A stretch of 36,483 nucleotides of DNA from JAYODZ01 sp965662735 (GTDB lineage Bacteria; Pseudomonadota; Alphaproteobacteria; RS24). The notes beneath the pieces are model-generated. The model saw nothing but the letters and a program-made list of their open reading frames with translations. It was not told the DNA's origin and did no database searches. Below are positions 8,920 to 17,307 of the stretch, in pieces. The stretch spans positions 1 to 36,483 of the forward strand of contig CBFIIU010000018.1 in the NCBI GenBank assembly GCA_965662735.1. The letters are read 5' to 3'. The position numbers and the translations under genes were made by a program. Each line of letters starts with the position of its first letter. Position 1 is the stretch's first letter.

Positions 8920-9684
8920 ATGAAAGCGGTCGGTAATTATTTTGCAGCCCAGGCGGATATCTATGCGCAAGCCCGGCCACGCTACCCTGATGCATTATTT
9001 GCCTATTTTAATGACCATGTCCGGCGCACGGTAAACGACGGCGACACAGAGCCGTGGATTGTCGATCTCGGTGCCGGTTCTGGCCAAGCCACCATGGGGC
9101 TCATTCAATATTTTTCACGCATTCTGGCCATAGATCCGGTACCAGAGATTATTGGTCGCTGCCCCCACCATTCGTCCATCCAGCGCATCGCGGCCCGCGC
9201 CGAGCAACTGCCCCTTGCCGATCATAGCGTCGCTGGCGTTTTATGCGCGCAATCCGCACATTGGTTTGATTTGCCGCGTTTTCACGCGGAGATGCGGCGG
9301 GTTTGTCGGAAAAGTGCGATCCTCATTTTCGCAACATACGGACGGACACGTATCTCGCCAGACATTGATACCCTGATGGATGAGCTCGAACACATAATCG
9401 GACCCTATTGGCCCGAGGGGCGCGCGCATGTCGACAGCCACTACGCCCATCTACCGATTGAATTTCCCGTAATCGATCGCCCGCATTTTGACATGCAGCT
9501 CTCATGGTCGGCCGAGGCGTTCCTCGCTTATGTCGCCAGTTGGTCTTCTGTCACCGCTTACAATAACGCGCATCGCACCAACTGCCTCGACCAGTGGGCG
9601 CCACAGATTATCGAGCGATGGCCCGACCACCAGCAGGTCAATTGGCCCTTGACCTGCTTGGTCACATCGCCAGGCTATTCATGA
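8920..9684 (+). CDS. Class I SAM-dependent methyltransferase
   Basis: 254 aa. Rossmann-type methyltransferase core: motif I VDLGAGSGQAT (SAM binding), acidic residue after strand 2 in LAIDPVP, and the later segment AQSAHWFDLPRFHAEMRRVCR typical of the UbiE/trans-aconitate-methyltransferase-like group. The N-terminal FAAQADIYAQARPRYPDALF is a common opening of that group. It starts 6 bp after the amidase gene, so it is the last gene of the same transcription unit, and it ends 12 bp from the convergent serine hydrolase. The substrate is unknown; methylation of a pathway acid is possible but nothing in the sequence shows it. Confidence 0.88.
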   Translation: MKAVGNYFAAQADIYAQARPRYPDALFAYFNDHVRRTVNDGDTEPWIVDLGAGSGQATMGLIQYFSRILAIDPVPEIIGRCPHHSSIQRIAARAEQLPLADHSVAGVLCAQSAHWFDLPRFHAEMRRVCRKSAILIFATYGRTRISPDIDTLMDELEHIIGPYWPEGRAHVDSHYAHLPIEFPVIDRPHFDMQLSWSAEAFLAYVASWSSVTAYNNAHRTNCLDQWAPQIIERWPDHQQVNWPLTCLVTSPGYS

Positions 9685-9696
9685 TCGACAGCGCCA

Positions 9697-11022
9697 TTAA
9701 TCGTTGAGCCGTGGGTCACTAATCGCTTGGTATGTCAACGTCCAGAACTCTTGCCGCAGTCCAAAATGGTCTGGAAGGATTTGCGTCATGAAAACCGCTG
9801 TTAAATCATTTTGAGGATCAACCCAAAAAAACGTTCCGGCGGCACCTCCCCAGTAATAGCTCCCTTGAGGCAGGGACCCTCCAGACAGTCCTTGATCGGT
9901 AATGGTTCCGACACCTAAACCAAATCCAACACCCTCGCCGGGCATAGTCGGCGGAATGCGTCGAGCATTGGGTGTGTTGCCGATCTGGTCGTGACGCATC
10001 ATGGCAACCGTGTTCGGCGCCAGCAATCGGACCCCGTTGAGTGCGCCATCATTCAGTAGCATCTGCGCAAATTGCAGATAATCATGGGTTGTCGAGACCA
10101 ATCCACCACCGCCACTCTCATATTTGGCATCCACCGCATACATGTCGAACAAAAGTGGATGCGCAACCTCGAGGCCCGCTCCTGTGGGCCGCGCCGCAAA
10201 CCCATAGGTTGGATATTGCTCGGCAACGCCCTCACGCGAATAAAGCATGGCACGGCGACCTTCTTTTTCGGGCATATGTTTGAACGAAGTATCGACCATT
10301 CCGAGGGGCATAAAAATACGTTTGTCGAGGAATGCAGAGAGGCGCTCGCCAGACACAACCTCAACCAAATAGCCTAATACATCCGTAGAAACTGAATAAT
10401 TCCACTGGCTCCCTGGATCGAATTTGAGGGGAATTTTTCCTAAAGCCGCGACATATTCCTGCAATGTCATGTCGGGGGGCATATCCATCCGCTCTTTTCG
10501 GTAGATCGCGCCCAGTGGCGATGCGTCGAGAAAACCGTATGAAAAACCCGCACGATGGGTCAGTAAGTCGTGAATGGTCGGCTGCCGCGCAGCCGCGCGG
10601 GTTGGAGGGGTGCCTGCCCCTTTTTCATCATAGACCCGCAAATTGCTGAGCTCTGGAATGTATTTTGCGATGGGATCGTGAAGCCGGAAATGGCCTTCTT
10701 CATAGAGCATCAAAACTGCGACAGACACGATCGGCTTCGTCATCGAATAAATTTGGAAGATCGTATCATCTTGCACCGGCGCCTGTTGCTCGATATTTCG
10801 CATCCCCCAATTATGTTCATAGACCACATCGCCATTTTGGATAATGACTGCTCGAGCCCCAGCAAGCTTTTGTTGGTCAACGGCGGTTTGGAAATATTGG
10901 GTCAGACGGTCAAGACGATCAGCACTGAAGGATAAGGACGACGAGGCTTGATGCTGAACACCAAACCAAAAAATAAGCCCAACGCCAATAATGGCGAAGA
11001 GCACACGATTCAGAAAACGCAT
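9697..11022 (-). CDS. Serine hydrolase, class C beta-lactamase/EstB-like
   Basis: 441-aa hydrolase of the beta-lactamase-related (PF00144) superfamily. An N-terminal hydrophobic segment (about residues 5-22) is a signal anchor placing the enzyme in the periplasm or on the inner membrane. The SxxK nucleophile motif is SMTK (Ser93, Lys96), the YxN-like motif is Tyr209 in NYSVSTDVLGY, and the third motif region is GGAAGTFFWVDP. This pattern is typical of esterases and D-aminopeptidase-like enzymes rather than true beta-lactamases. GGGAG precedes the ATG at 11022. It runs opposite to the operon ending at 9684. A role in ester hydrolysis is likely; the substrate cannot be told. Confidence 0.92.
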   Translation of the reverse strand: MRFLNRVLFAIIGVGLIFWFGVQHQASSSLSFSADRLDRLTQYFQTAVDQQKLAGARAVIIQNGDVVYEHNWGMRNIEQQAPVQDDTIFQIYSMTKPIVSVAVLMLYEEGHFRLHDPIAKYIPELSNLRVYDEKGAGTPPTRAAARQPTIHDLLTHRAGFSYGFLDASPLGAIYRKERMDMPPDMTLQEYVAALGKIPLKFDPGSQWNYSVSTDVLGYLVEVVSGERLSAFLDKRIFMPLGMVDTSFKHMPEKEGRRAMLYSREGVAEQYPTYGFAARPTGAGLEVAHPLLFDMYAVDAKYESGGGGLVSTTHDYLQFAQMLLNDGALNGVRLLAPNTVAMMRHDQIGNTPNARRIPPTMPGEGVGFGLGVGTITDQGLSGGSLPQGSYYWGGAAGTFFWVDPQNDLTAVFMTQILPDHFGLRQEFWTLTYQAISDPRLND

Positions 11023-11120
11023 GATAGTTCTCCCTTTAATGCAAAATATTAGAAGATTTCAATTTCTGCACTAGTCCTTTTTTAAAGCGCTCCGAGATAT
11101 GGGGGGTAGACCTCGGACCT

Positions 11121-11160
11121 AACAGCCGCCCAACACCCGTCCAACAGCCGTCCAACACCG
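11121..11160. repeat. 11-bp imperfect tandem repeat, 3.6 copies
   Basis: Units AACAGCCGCCC, AACACCCGTCC, AACAGCCGTCC and a partial AACACCG, in the 225-bp spacer between the divergent serine hydrolase and DUF6134-like genes. Confidence 0.9.
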
Positions 11161-11247
11161 AGCTCCGCCAGGGATAAGCGTTCAGACTGTAAGAAAAGTG
11201 TAAGTTTCTTCTGCTACCAGTGAGCTTTGTTTTTCTCGGAGTTAAAA

Positions 11248-11907
11248 ATGTCTTTAATCCATAAGCTCTCATACATTGCCCTCATGTGTCTGGCCATAAT
11301 TTCGACAGCTGCATCTTTGTCCCCGACCCTCGCTAATTCAGATGCGCCGACCCAGCTGAATTACGATGTCATTCGGGGCGGCAAGGTGATCGGAACGCAC
11401 TCTCTGAATTTTGCTCAGAATGGCTCTGTCTTAACGGTAGACATTAAAACTGATGTCCAAGTGAAAATTGCCTTCATCACGGCCTATCGTTTCATTCACC
11501 GGGCCTCGGAAGTATGGGAATATGGTCGTTTGATGCAATATCGCTCGACAACAGACGATGACGGGAAAGATAAACACCTCACGCTTCAAGGCAATGAGGG
11601 AGGCTATATTGTTGATAGCAATGCCGATCGTTACGAAACCAAAACGATCGCGCTGCCCGCAAGTTTGTGGCACGCCGACACGCCCAAACAGACCCAACTG
11701 ATGAATACACTTGATGGGCACGTTATGAATGTGACGATCCAAGATATGGGCATGGCACCCATTACGGCGCGCGGCCAACAAATTAATGCGCATCATTATA
11801 GGATGACGGGCGATCTTGAGCGCGAGCTGTGGTACCGTGAAGGCCAGTTGGTTCACCTGCGCTTCAAAGGTGGGGATGGCTCGACGATCGACTATCTTTT
11901 ACGCTAG
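11248..11907 (+). CDS. Secreted DUF6134-like protein
   Basis: 219 aa with a clear signal peptide (hydrophobic LSYIALMCLAIISTAASL, cleavage near LANSDA). The mature part has LNYDVIRGGKVIGTHSLNF, VKIAFITAYRFIHRASEVWEYGRL, TTDDDGKDKHL, LPASLWH and NTLDGHVMNV, which I recognise as the pattern of DUF6134 proteins. The family has no known biochemical role; a beta-rich periplasmic protein is likely. ATG 11248 is chosen because CGGAG lies 6 nt upstream (11237-11241); an in-frame TTG at 11227 would put that ribosome site inside the gene. It stands alone on the plus strand. Confidence 0.85.
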   Translation: MSLIHKLSYIALMCLAIISTAASLSPTLANSDAPTQLNYDVIRGGKVIGTHSLNFAQNGSVLTVDIKTDVQVKIAFITAYRFIHRASEVWEYGRLMQYRSTTDDDGKDKHLTLQGNEGGYIVDSNADRYETKTIALPASLWHADTPKQTQLMNTLDGHVMNVTIQDMGMAPITARGQQINAHHYRMTGDLERELWYREGQLVHLRFKGGDGSTIDYLLR

Positions 11908-12033
11908 ACCTTGACGAGGCGATGAGCGCCGGCGGGGCAGCGTTCGGAAAAGGGTCGATGACCAGACGCCATGCGCTGAAAACAAGCGGCACGGGCTGAC
12001 TAATCGGTGCCGGCACGTCAACGAGGAGAGATT

Positions 12034-12209
12034 ATGAAAACTTCGCATCACAAGGTTCTCATTACAGGCGGCGCACGGGGCATTGGTAAGGCATTATGTG
12101 ATAAGTTTGTTAAGCATAAAAATGAGGTCATTATTGTCGGCCGAACCAAGCCCGTCGACCTGCCCAATGGCATTCAATTTATCGCCTGCGATTTAAGCAG
12201 TGCGGCACG
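12034..12209 (+). CDS. Short-chain dehydrogenase/reductase, N-terminal fragment (cut by gap)
   Basis: Only the first 58 codons are present before the N run. The NAD(P)-binding Rossmann start is clear: VLITGGARGIGKALCDKF (GxxxGxG) and IIVGRTKP, then FIACDLSSAA, where the Asp contacts the adenine ring. GAGGAG lies 8 nt before ATG 12034. The rest, including the catalytic YxxxK, is lost in the gap. A convergent TetR gene is cut from the other side by the same gap, so the two genes probably end close together. Confidence 0.85.
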
Positions 12210-12307
12210 NNNNNNNNNNNNNNNNNNNNNNNNNNNNNNNNNNNNNNNNNNNNNNNNNNNNNNNNNNNNNNNNNNNNNNNNNNNNNNNNNNNNNNNNNNN
12301 NNNNNNN
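12210..12307. other. Assembly gap, 98 N, true size unknown
   Basis: It cuts the 3' part of an SDR gene (plus) and the last codons of a TetR gene (minus). Around 190 SDR codons are missing, so the real gap must be much longer than 98 bases. Confidence 0.93.
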
Positions 12308-12979
12308 CGCCTCAAAATGAAGAGACAAATAGCCGATTAAACTTTGCGTATAGCGCGCAATGGAGTCCTCTTGGTCGAGATTGGTCGACCGACCTAAGTC
12401 GAGCAATAAGGCATCCAAATGCATCACAATGAACCACGCCGCATCGGCCTCAGGTAAGTCCTTCGACGAATAACCGATCCGGCGCAACCACAGAACGAGC
12501 TGCTCTTGAATGGCGCCAACCATTTGCCACCAATATACTTCCACTTCAGGATCTAAACGGCAGATCAGCTGCATTTTCATGACATAGGGCCGTTCAATCG
12601 CATAGTCCGCGAGGTCCCGAACGAATTGGGTCAAGTCGCGCTGCCAATGCTCGGGCGAATGAGAGGTAACCAAATATCGTTGGATGGACAAATTCATGTC
12701 CGCGTAAAAGTCCTCGAGAAGTTTGCCAAAAATTCCTCGAATATCTGGGAAATAACGATACAGAGACTGCACGCTCACGCCGGCGCACTCGGCGATTGTG
12801 GTCAAGGATAATTCAGACAGTGTGAAGCCCGAAATTTGCGCGCGGGCAACGGACATAATCAGGTCGAAGCGCGCCTGCGATCGAGATTGCGCAGGCCGAT
12901 GGTAGAGCGGCACATGAAAGGCCTGGGATGACATCGGAAATGCTGCGGGTGACGCCCGCGATAAAAGAGGCGTCGTCAT
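12308..12979 (-). CDS. TetR-family regulator, C-terminus cut by gap
   Basis: About 224 residues are visible. A helix-turn-helix lies at residues 55-95: FTLSELSLTTIAECAGVSVQ followed by SLYRYFPDIRGIFGKLLEDF. The C-terminal half is the variable ligand domain. Its ATG overlaps the desaturase stop (ATGA at 12976-12979), so the two are translationally coupled. A TetR regulator in the same unit as a fatty-acid desaturase suggests feedback control of membrane lipid unsaturation; a perfect palindrome at 14166-14179 upstream of the unit is a candidate operator. The last codons are lost at 12307; any reading through the Ns is not real. Confidence 0.87.
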
Positions 12980-13881
12980 GCCGATCCGAGATCAACGCCA
13001 CGCGCCAATAAAACGGGCTTTAAGTCGCGCATCGCGGCGGGGGTAAGGTCGAGTGGAATGCGCGGATGCAGATGATGCACCACATGAGCGGTCATTCCGA
13101 GGGAACTCAAATTCCCCAACCAGCTCGTGAAACTATGCGTATCGCGATACCGCCCCCGCTGAGGATCGGGGAAATGGGGTAACCAGGAGAGATAGAAGCG
13201 ATTATAAAACAGCGCAATTTTGAGCGGCACCCACCAAAGGATAAAGGCGGTGAGGGCATGCCCATTTGCGGCCATCGCAAATAGAATACCATGCTGGACG
13301 AGCACAACCAGGACCTGATCGCGGATGGCTTTGCGCGCTTCATCCGTGTCGAGACGCGTGAGGCAATTCATGTAAGCCACTTGCCCCTCTGAGTTCGGCT
13401 GCATGCTGAGATAGACGTTACTCAGAAATTCGCGGATGGAATTACCCGAATTCGTCGGATAATCCGGATCCAATGCGGGATTATTCGCATGCTTGTGGTG
13501 TTCAATGTGGGTTTCGCGCAAAAAACGATAGGATAATGCAATTGGGATGGGCGAGAGATGCCCGATCATTTGATTGAGCCAGCGCGTCTTATCACCCGGT
13601 CGGCCATATATGTCGTGCTGGGCGTCATGACATGGCAAATAAGCCAAGATACAGGTCAAGGCGGCCAAGGGAAAAGCGGCCCAAACAGACAGGGTTCCCG
13701 ATATAACCAGCGGCCATAGGCTCACCCATACGGCCAGATTTAAAACGGGCCAAGCCACCATGAACCATGACAGCCGACCAATGTAACGCTTCGCGATTTG
13801 CCGCTCGAGGGACATTAATTCGGAATCAGACAGTTTTGTCAGATCGCTTTTTGTGAGATCAATTTGCGATTGATGTTCCAT
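12976..13881 (-). CDS. Fatty-acid desaturase / hydroxylase family membrane di-iron enzyme
   Basis: 301 aa. The three histidine boxes that hold the di-iron centre are present: HDAQH (in LPCHDAQHDIYG), HIEHH (in RETHIEHHKHAN) and HVVHH (in TAHVVHHLHPRIP). Several hydrophobic helices lie at about residues 37-80 and 190-225. This layout fits membrane fatty-acid desaturases and the related carotene hydroxylases; which reaction applies is not clear. ATG 13881 is chosen for its GGAGGAAG ribosome site; the longer frame from 13947 runs into the upstream gene. It is followed by a coupled TetR gene and preceded by a small membrane-protein gene 26 bp away. Confidence 0.87.
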   Translation of the reverse strand: MEHQSQIDLTKSDLTKLSDSELMSLERQIAKRYIGRLSWFMVAWPVLNLAVWVSLWPLVISGTLSVWAAFPLAALTCILAYLPCHDAQHDIYGRPGDKTRWLNQMIGHLSPIPIALSYRFLRETHIEHHKHANNPALDPDYPTNSGNSIREFLSNVYLSMQPNSEGQVAYMNCLTRLDTDEARKAIRDQVLVVLVQHGILFAMAANGHALTAFILWWVPLKIALFYNRFYLSWLPHFPDPQRGRYRDTHSFTSWLGNLSSLGMTAHVVHHLHPRIPLDLTPAAMRDLKPVLLARGVDLGSA

Positions 13882-13907
13882 GCACTTCCTCCATAAGCTG
13901 GACCCCG

Positions 13908-14198
13908 TTAAATCCATCGCCCGCGCCAAATGGCGAGCCCGCCCCAAGCCCCGCCCAGGGGAATGGTGATAGCGTAAACGGAAATCTCAGAAACGCTGGG
14001 TATGATCGTCACTTGGGTGATGCCGAAACTGAGGCCAATAATTTCAGCGATCAGCGGGCCCAGAAAAAACAGGCCAAACCAAACCGGTAAAAACGACAAA
14101 AAAGTTTCCAACACGCGTTGCATCGCACGACTGTGAAATAAAATCATAACCTTGTCAAAATAAATGTGAAAATTTTCACGTTTTAGCGCCAGTTCCAT
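13908..14198 (-). CDS. Small membrane protein of unknown function
   Basis: Up to 97 aa with two hydrophobic segments: FLSFLPVWFGLFFLGPLIAEIIGLSF and ISVYAITIPLGGAWGGLAIW. I do not recognise the family. It lies 26 bp ahead of the desaturase gene on the same strand and ends with a clean stop, so it is probably the first gene of a three-gene unit (membrane protein, desaturase, TetR). The start is uncertain: ATG 14198 has GGAG 10 nt upstream, while ATG 14147 has no good ribosome site but would leave the palindrome at 14166-14179 outside the gene. Confidence 0.5.
   Translation of the reverse strand: MELALKRENFHIYFDKVMILFHSRAMQRVLETFLSFLPVWFGLFFLGPLIAEIIGLSFGITQVTIIPSVSEISVYAITIPLGGAWGGLAIWRGRWI
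14166..14179. promoter_or_regulatory. Perfect 14-bp palindrome GTGAAAATTTTCAC
   Basis: A perfect inverted repeat just upstream of, or within the first codons of, the small membrane-protein gene that heads the desaturase-TetR unit. It is a candidate operator for the TetR regulator encoded in the same unit. If it is an operator, the gene more likely starts at 14147. No second copy was noticed. Confidence 0.4.
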
Positions 14199-14253
14199 TT
14201 GGTAATCGCTCCAAAATGGCCCCAATACTCTCAAATGGCCTTAAATTCCCGCG

Positions 14254-14287
14254 CATGTCCAATGCTTAACCATGTCCAATGCTTTCC
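14254..14287. repeat. 17-bp tandem duplication
   Basis: Units CATGTCCAATGCTTAAC and CATGTCCAATGCTTTCC, followed by CATG of a third, in the spacer between the small membrane-protein gene and the GST gene. Confidence 0.9.
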
Positions 14288-14332
14288 CATGCCTGTGATC
14301 ACCCCTTTTGGGGCTATCAGCGGCGGGTTAGC

Positions 14333-14362
14333 TATGTTGGGTTTCAATATGTTGGGTCTCAA
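14333..14362. repeat. 15-bp tandem duplication
   Basis: Units TATGTTGGGTTTCAA and TATGTTGGGTCTCAA, one mismatch, just past the end of the GST gene and 45 bp from the 17-bp duplication at 14254. Confidence 0.9.
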
Positions 14363-14374
14363 AGAGAGGGGAGG

Positions 14375-15007
14375 CTAATAGCTCAAAGCCGCCGCAACAC
14401 AGGCGCGCTGGCGATAGGCCGCGTCCCATTTTTGAATATGGTCGTAATCCGCGATCAAATTTTTTCCGGTAAACCGCATGAAATTCAAAGTGGACTGCAA
14501 GGTGCAATCGGCGGGGCTAGGGCGATCGCCGCACAGAAACGCTCGCCCATCGCTTAAATAAGCTTCAATATAGGTGAAGGCTGGTATCATGCTCTTCTCC
14601 AGCTCGGCGGCACGCGCGGGGTTGGGCGCGACACCCAGTGGGGATTTATAGACATGCACCCAATGATTAATATATTGGGCCAGGCGAACGTCGCAGATAC
14701 GTTCGAGGTCGCGTTGCTCGGCACGTCGCTCACAATCGCGATCGAAGAGAGGATGGTCTGGATAGATGTCCTCCAGATAGTCAATGATGACCCGCGACTC
14801 GCGGATAAACCGTCCCTCTTCAAGCTCAAGAACTGGCAGCGTCCCGAAGGGATTGCGCGCGAGGTGAGCCGCCTCCTTGTGACGGCCCTTGAGCGTGTTG
14901 ACGATGACCATTTCAATCTCAAAGCTCACCCCCAAATTCGTACGTTCGGCGATATATAACATGACTTTTGTTGGACTAGGCGCCAACGGAACTGTATAGA
15001 GCTTCAT
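14375..15007 (-). CDS. Glutathione S-transferase family protein
   Basis: 210 aa cytosolic GST-like enzyme. The N-terminal thioredoxin-fold domain starts KLYTVPLAPSPTKVMLYIAE and contains the cis-Pro and glutathione-contact region NPFGTLPVLELEEG followed by RESRVIIDYLED (equivalent of the ES motif). The C-terminal helical domain includes YLSDGRAFLCGDRPSPADCTLQSTLNF, with the conserved N-cap Asp. GGAGG is close upstream of ATG 15007. It is divergent from the SDR-like gene at 15215. Substrate unknown; such enzymes often handle electrophilic or isomerisation substrates in catabolic regions. Confidence 0.92.
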   Translation of the reverse strand: MKLYTVPLAPSPTKVMLYIAERTNLGVSFEIEMVIVNTLKGRHKEAAHLARNPFGTLPVLELEEGRFIRESRVIIDYLEDIYPDHPLFDRDCERRAEQRDLERICDVRLAQYINHWVHVYKSPLGVAPNPARAAELEKSMIPAFTYIEAYLSDGRAFLCGDRPSPADCTLQSTLNFMRFTGKNLIADYDHIQKWDAAYRQRACVAAALSY

Positions 15008-15214
15008 ACTCCCCCTCCTTGCGACAAGGCTGAACCCGGCGCATTTTTATCCTATCTTTTCTAATCCAGATTTTTGCGCGAAATCCCGAGCGGGGTCAAT
15101 GGGATCATCGGCCCTAAATTTCGTAGAACGATGCCCTTCTCACAATCCGGCTTCAAGACGCTTTAAATTTCTGTTCTTAGCAGATAGGATCAAAAAAAGT
15201 TAGGAGCGTTCAAC

Positions 15215-15985
15215 ATGTCAAAAAAACCTGTTTGTCTTATCCTCGGCGCTGGCGCTGGGATTGGCGGTCATGTCGGTCAAAAATTTGCCGAACAAGGCTA
15301 CCACACTGTTCTGGCGCGACGCAGTGATGAAGAGGGCCTCAAAAAACTTGTGGCACAGATCCATGAGATAGGGGGAACCGGCTCGGGTCGGCTGATTAAC
15401 GCGATCGACGAGGGCGCCATTGAAAATCTGATCTTCGATATTGAAGCCCATGAGGGCCCGATCGAAGTTGTGGTGTTTAATCTCGGCGCCCAAGTTGGCA
15501 ATCAATCGCTTGAAGAGACCAGCTATAAGACATTTGAATTGGGCTGGCGCATGACGAGCTTTGCTTTGTTTCGGCTCGCCAAAACCATCGCGCCGATTAT
15601 GGAAGCGCGCGGCGGCGGAACAATTCTGGTCACCTCTGCCACCTCGGCTCTGCGCGGAAATGCTGGACAACATGCCCATGCCGCCGCCATTGGGGGCCGG
15701 CGGATGCTTTGCCAGAGCTTAAATGCTGAATTAGCGGCGAAGGGTATTCACATCTGCCATATATATATTGATGCCGCCATCGAAGCGCCCGACACATTGG
15801 GCAAACTTTTAGGCGATGAGCTCTATCAAAAATTATTGGCTGAGAGAGCTCATGGGAAAGATGGCATGGTGATCCCGAAACATGTTGCGGAAACCTACTA
15901 CCATATTGCCCACCAACATCGTTCGGCGTGGACCTTCGAGATCGATATTCGCCCCTTTTCGGAAAAACCTTGGTGGAATAGCTAA
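15215..15985 (+). CDS. SDR-family protein lacking the canonical catalytic Tyr-Lys
   Basis: 256 aa. The Rossmann start is altered but clear: CLILGAGAGIGGHVGQKFAEQGY, then VVVFNLGAQ (NNAG-like) and TILVTSATSALRG with the Ser. Where the YxxxK motif should be, the sequence reads GQHAHAAAIGGRRMLCQSL, so both catalytic residues are replaced. The end GIHICHIYIDAAIEAP and the C-terminus PFSEKPWW match a known subgroup of SDR-like proteins. Its activity may be lost or of a different type. AGGAG lies before ATG 15215. It is divergent from the GST gene and convergent with the transporter gene. Confidence 0.87.
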   Translation: MSKKPVCLILGAGAGIGGHVGQKFAEQGYHTVLARRSDEEGLKKLVAQIHEIGGTGSGRLINAIDEGAIENLIFDIEAHEGPIEVVVFNLGAQVGNQSLEETSYKTFELGWRMTSFALFRLAKTIAPIMEARGGGTILVTSATSALRGNAGQHAHAAAIGGRRMLCQSLNAELAAKGIHICHIYIDAAIEAPDTLGKLLGDELYQKLLAERAHGKDGMVIPKHVAETYYHIAHQHRSAWTFEIDIRPFSEKPWWNS

Positions 15986-16054
15986 GTTCTGGCGTTGCGT
16001 GGGGACCGCCCCTATCCCCTCCCCGACACCAAAAGAAAAATGATAGTGCGCCCC

Positions 16055-17020
16055 TTAACTGGCGACCCAGAGATAAATCGGTAAGCCCATCGTGATGTTG
16101 AAGGGAAATGTCACGCCAAGCGACAAAGTCAGATAAATTCCCGCCTCTGCTTTTGGGAGCGCTATTTTCATTGCTGCCGGCACCGCGATATAGGATGCTG
16201 AGGCCGCAAGGACCATTAACAAAAATAAGCTTCCCGTTTGCAGCCCGATGACCGCTCCCAACACCCAAGCCAGCATCGCCCCAATGACCGGCATCATCAC
16301 GCCAAATGCAAAAAGCCCAGCGCTCAACATATGCTTGTTCCGAAGCAGGCTGTGGCCCGCAGAGAGCCCCATATCCAAAAGGAATAGACACAAAATACCG
16401 GTAAACGGCGTCACCACAAAGGGGGCAATCATTTCCATGCCTTTATCTTGCGTCATCGCGCCAATAAAAAACGCACCTGCGAGCAAAACGATAGATCCAT
16501 TGGCGAAAAGATCACGCAGGGGAAGACGCCCTGCTGTCCCGTCTGCCCTCCCAAACCGATTGGCGATCCAAAGTGCCGAGAGAATGGCCGGTACTTCCAT
16601 CGCTGCAGCAACGGCAACCATATAGCCATCCGAAGCAATTCCCCTCAACTCAAGTAGGCTTGCCGCCGCGACAAAGGTAACGATTGAAATCGACCCATAA
16701 TGGCCCGCAACAGCGGCGGCGTTCAGGGCATCTAAGCGTGTGGTGAGCCGCAAAAGCACAAAACCAAAAAATGGGATTAGAAATGAGAGAAGCAAGCCCG
16801 CGCCAAGGGCGAGAAAGAGATCCAATTTAAATCCATGATCAGAGAGACTGTGACCGCCTTTAAATCCAATCGCTAAAAGCAAATAGAGCGACATAAATTT
16901 TGCCGCGCCCTCTGGGATTGATAGATCACTGCGCACCATCGCGGCGATCAGACCCAGCACAAAAAAAAGAATAGTCGGGACCAGTAGGTTGCCCAGCACG
17001 CTGTCAACAATGAGCGACAT
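16055..17020 (-). CDS. sbtA: SbtA-like sodium-dependent bicarbonate transporter (DUF897)
   Basis: 321 aa, about ten hydrophobic segments and almost no soluble domain. Recognisable family segments are LSIPEGAAKFMSLYLLLAIGFKGGHSL near the start, AAVAGHYGSISIVTFVAAASLL in the middle, and ASASYIAVPAAMKIALPKAEAGIYLTLSLGVTFPFNI near the end. SbtA proteins take up bicarbonate with sodium across the inner membrane. GGAGG lies 6 nt before ATG 17020. No carbon-fixation or SbtB-like PII gene is visible beside it, so here it may feed carboxylation reactions or pH control, or move another anion. Confidence 0.88.
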   Translation of the reverse strand: MSLIVDSVLGNLLVPTILFFVLGLIAAMVRSDLSIPEGAAKFMSLYLLLAIGFKGGHSLSDHGFKLDLFLALGAGLLLSFLIPFFGFVLLRLTTRLDALNAAAVAGHYGSISIVTFVAAASLLELRGIASDGYMVAVAAAMEVPAILSALWIANRFGRADGTAGRLPLRDLFANGSIVLLAGAFFIGAMTQDKGMEMIAPFVVTPFTGILCLFLLDMGLSAGHSLLRNKHMLSAGLFAFGVMMPVIGAMLAWVLGAVIGLQTGSLFLLMVLAASASYIAVPAAMKIALPKAEAGIYLTLSLGVTFPFNITMGLPIYLWVAS

Positions 17021-17169
17021 TTAAATCCTCCGCGGCCAAATCATCGGGTTTTGATCTCTTCCGAAGTGTTGTTACTCAAACATTAATTGAGTTTAGCTGT
17101 CGAGTTTTAATGGGCTGGCTGTTTCCCTTACACATGCGCCTGTTCGTCGCATCCTATTGATGCGGCTGC

Positions 17170-17191
17170 CCGCACCTCCCCCGCACCTCCC
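17170..17191. repeat. Exact 11-bp tandem duplication
   Basis: CCGCACCTCCC occurs twice in a row, followed by CCG of a third unit. Confidence 0.92.
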
Positions 17192-17262
17192 CCGATGAGA
17201 GAATAAAAAATCGGGGCTTCACGGGTATTTTTAATGCGGCACAAGGCGACGACGTCGCTTTC

Positions 17263-17307
17263 TGAGGCCAGTCATTTTGAAGCTAGTCATTCTGAAGATC
17301 GTCATTA
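17263..17307. repeat. 15-bp imperfect tandem repeat, three copies
   Basis: Units TGAGGCCAGTCATTT, TGAAGCTAGTCATTC and TGAAGATCGTCATTA, ending 70 bp before the GST start. Confidence 0.92.

Noticed and set aside
12179..12979. TetR frame read through the N run into the SDR fragment
   Set aside because: The residues past the Ns are the antisense of the SDR gene; the real TetR C-terminus is missing.
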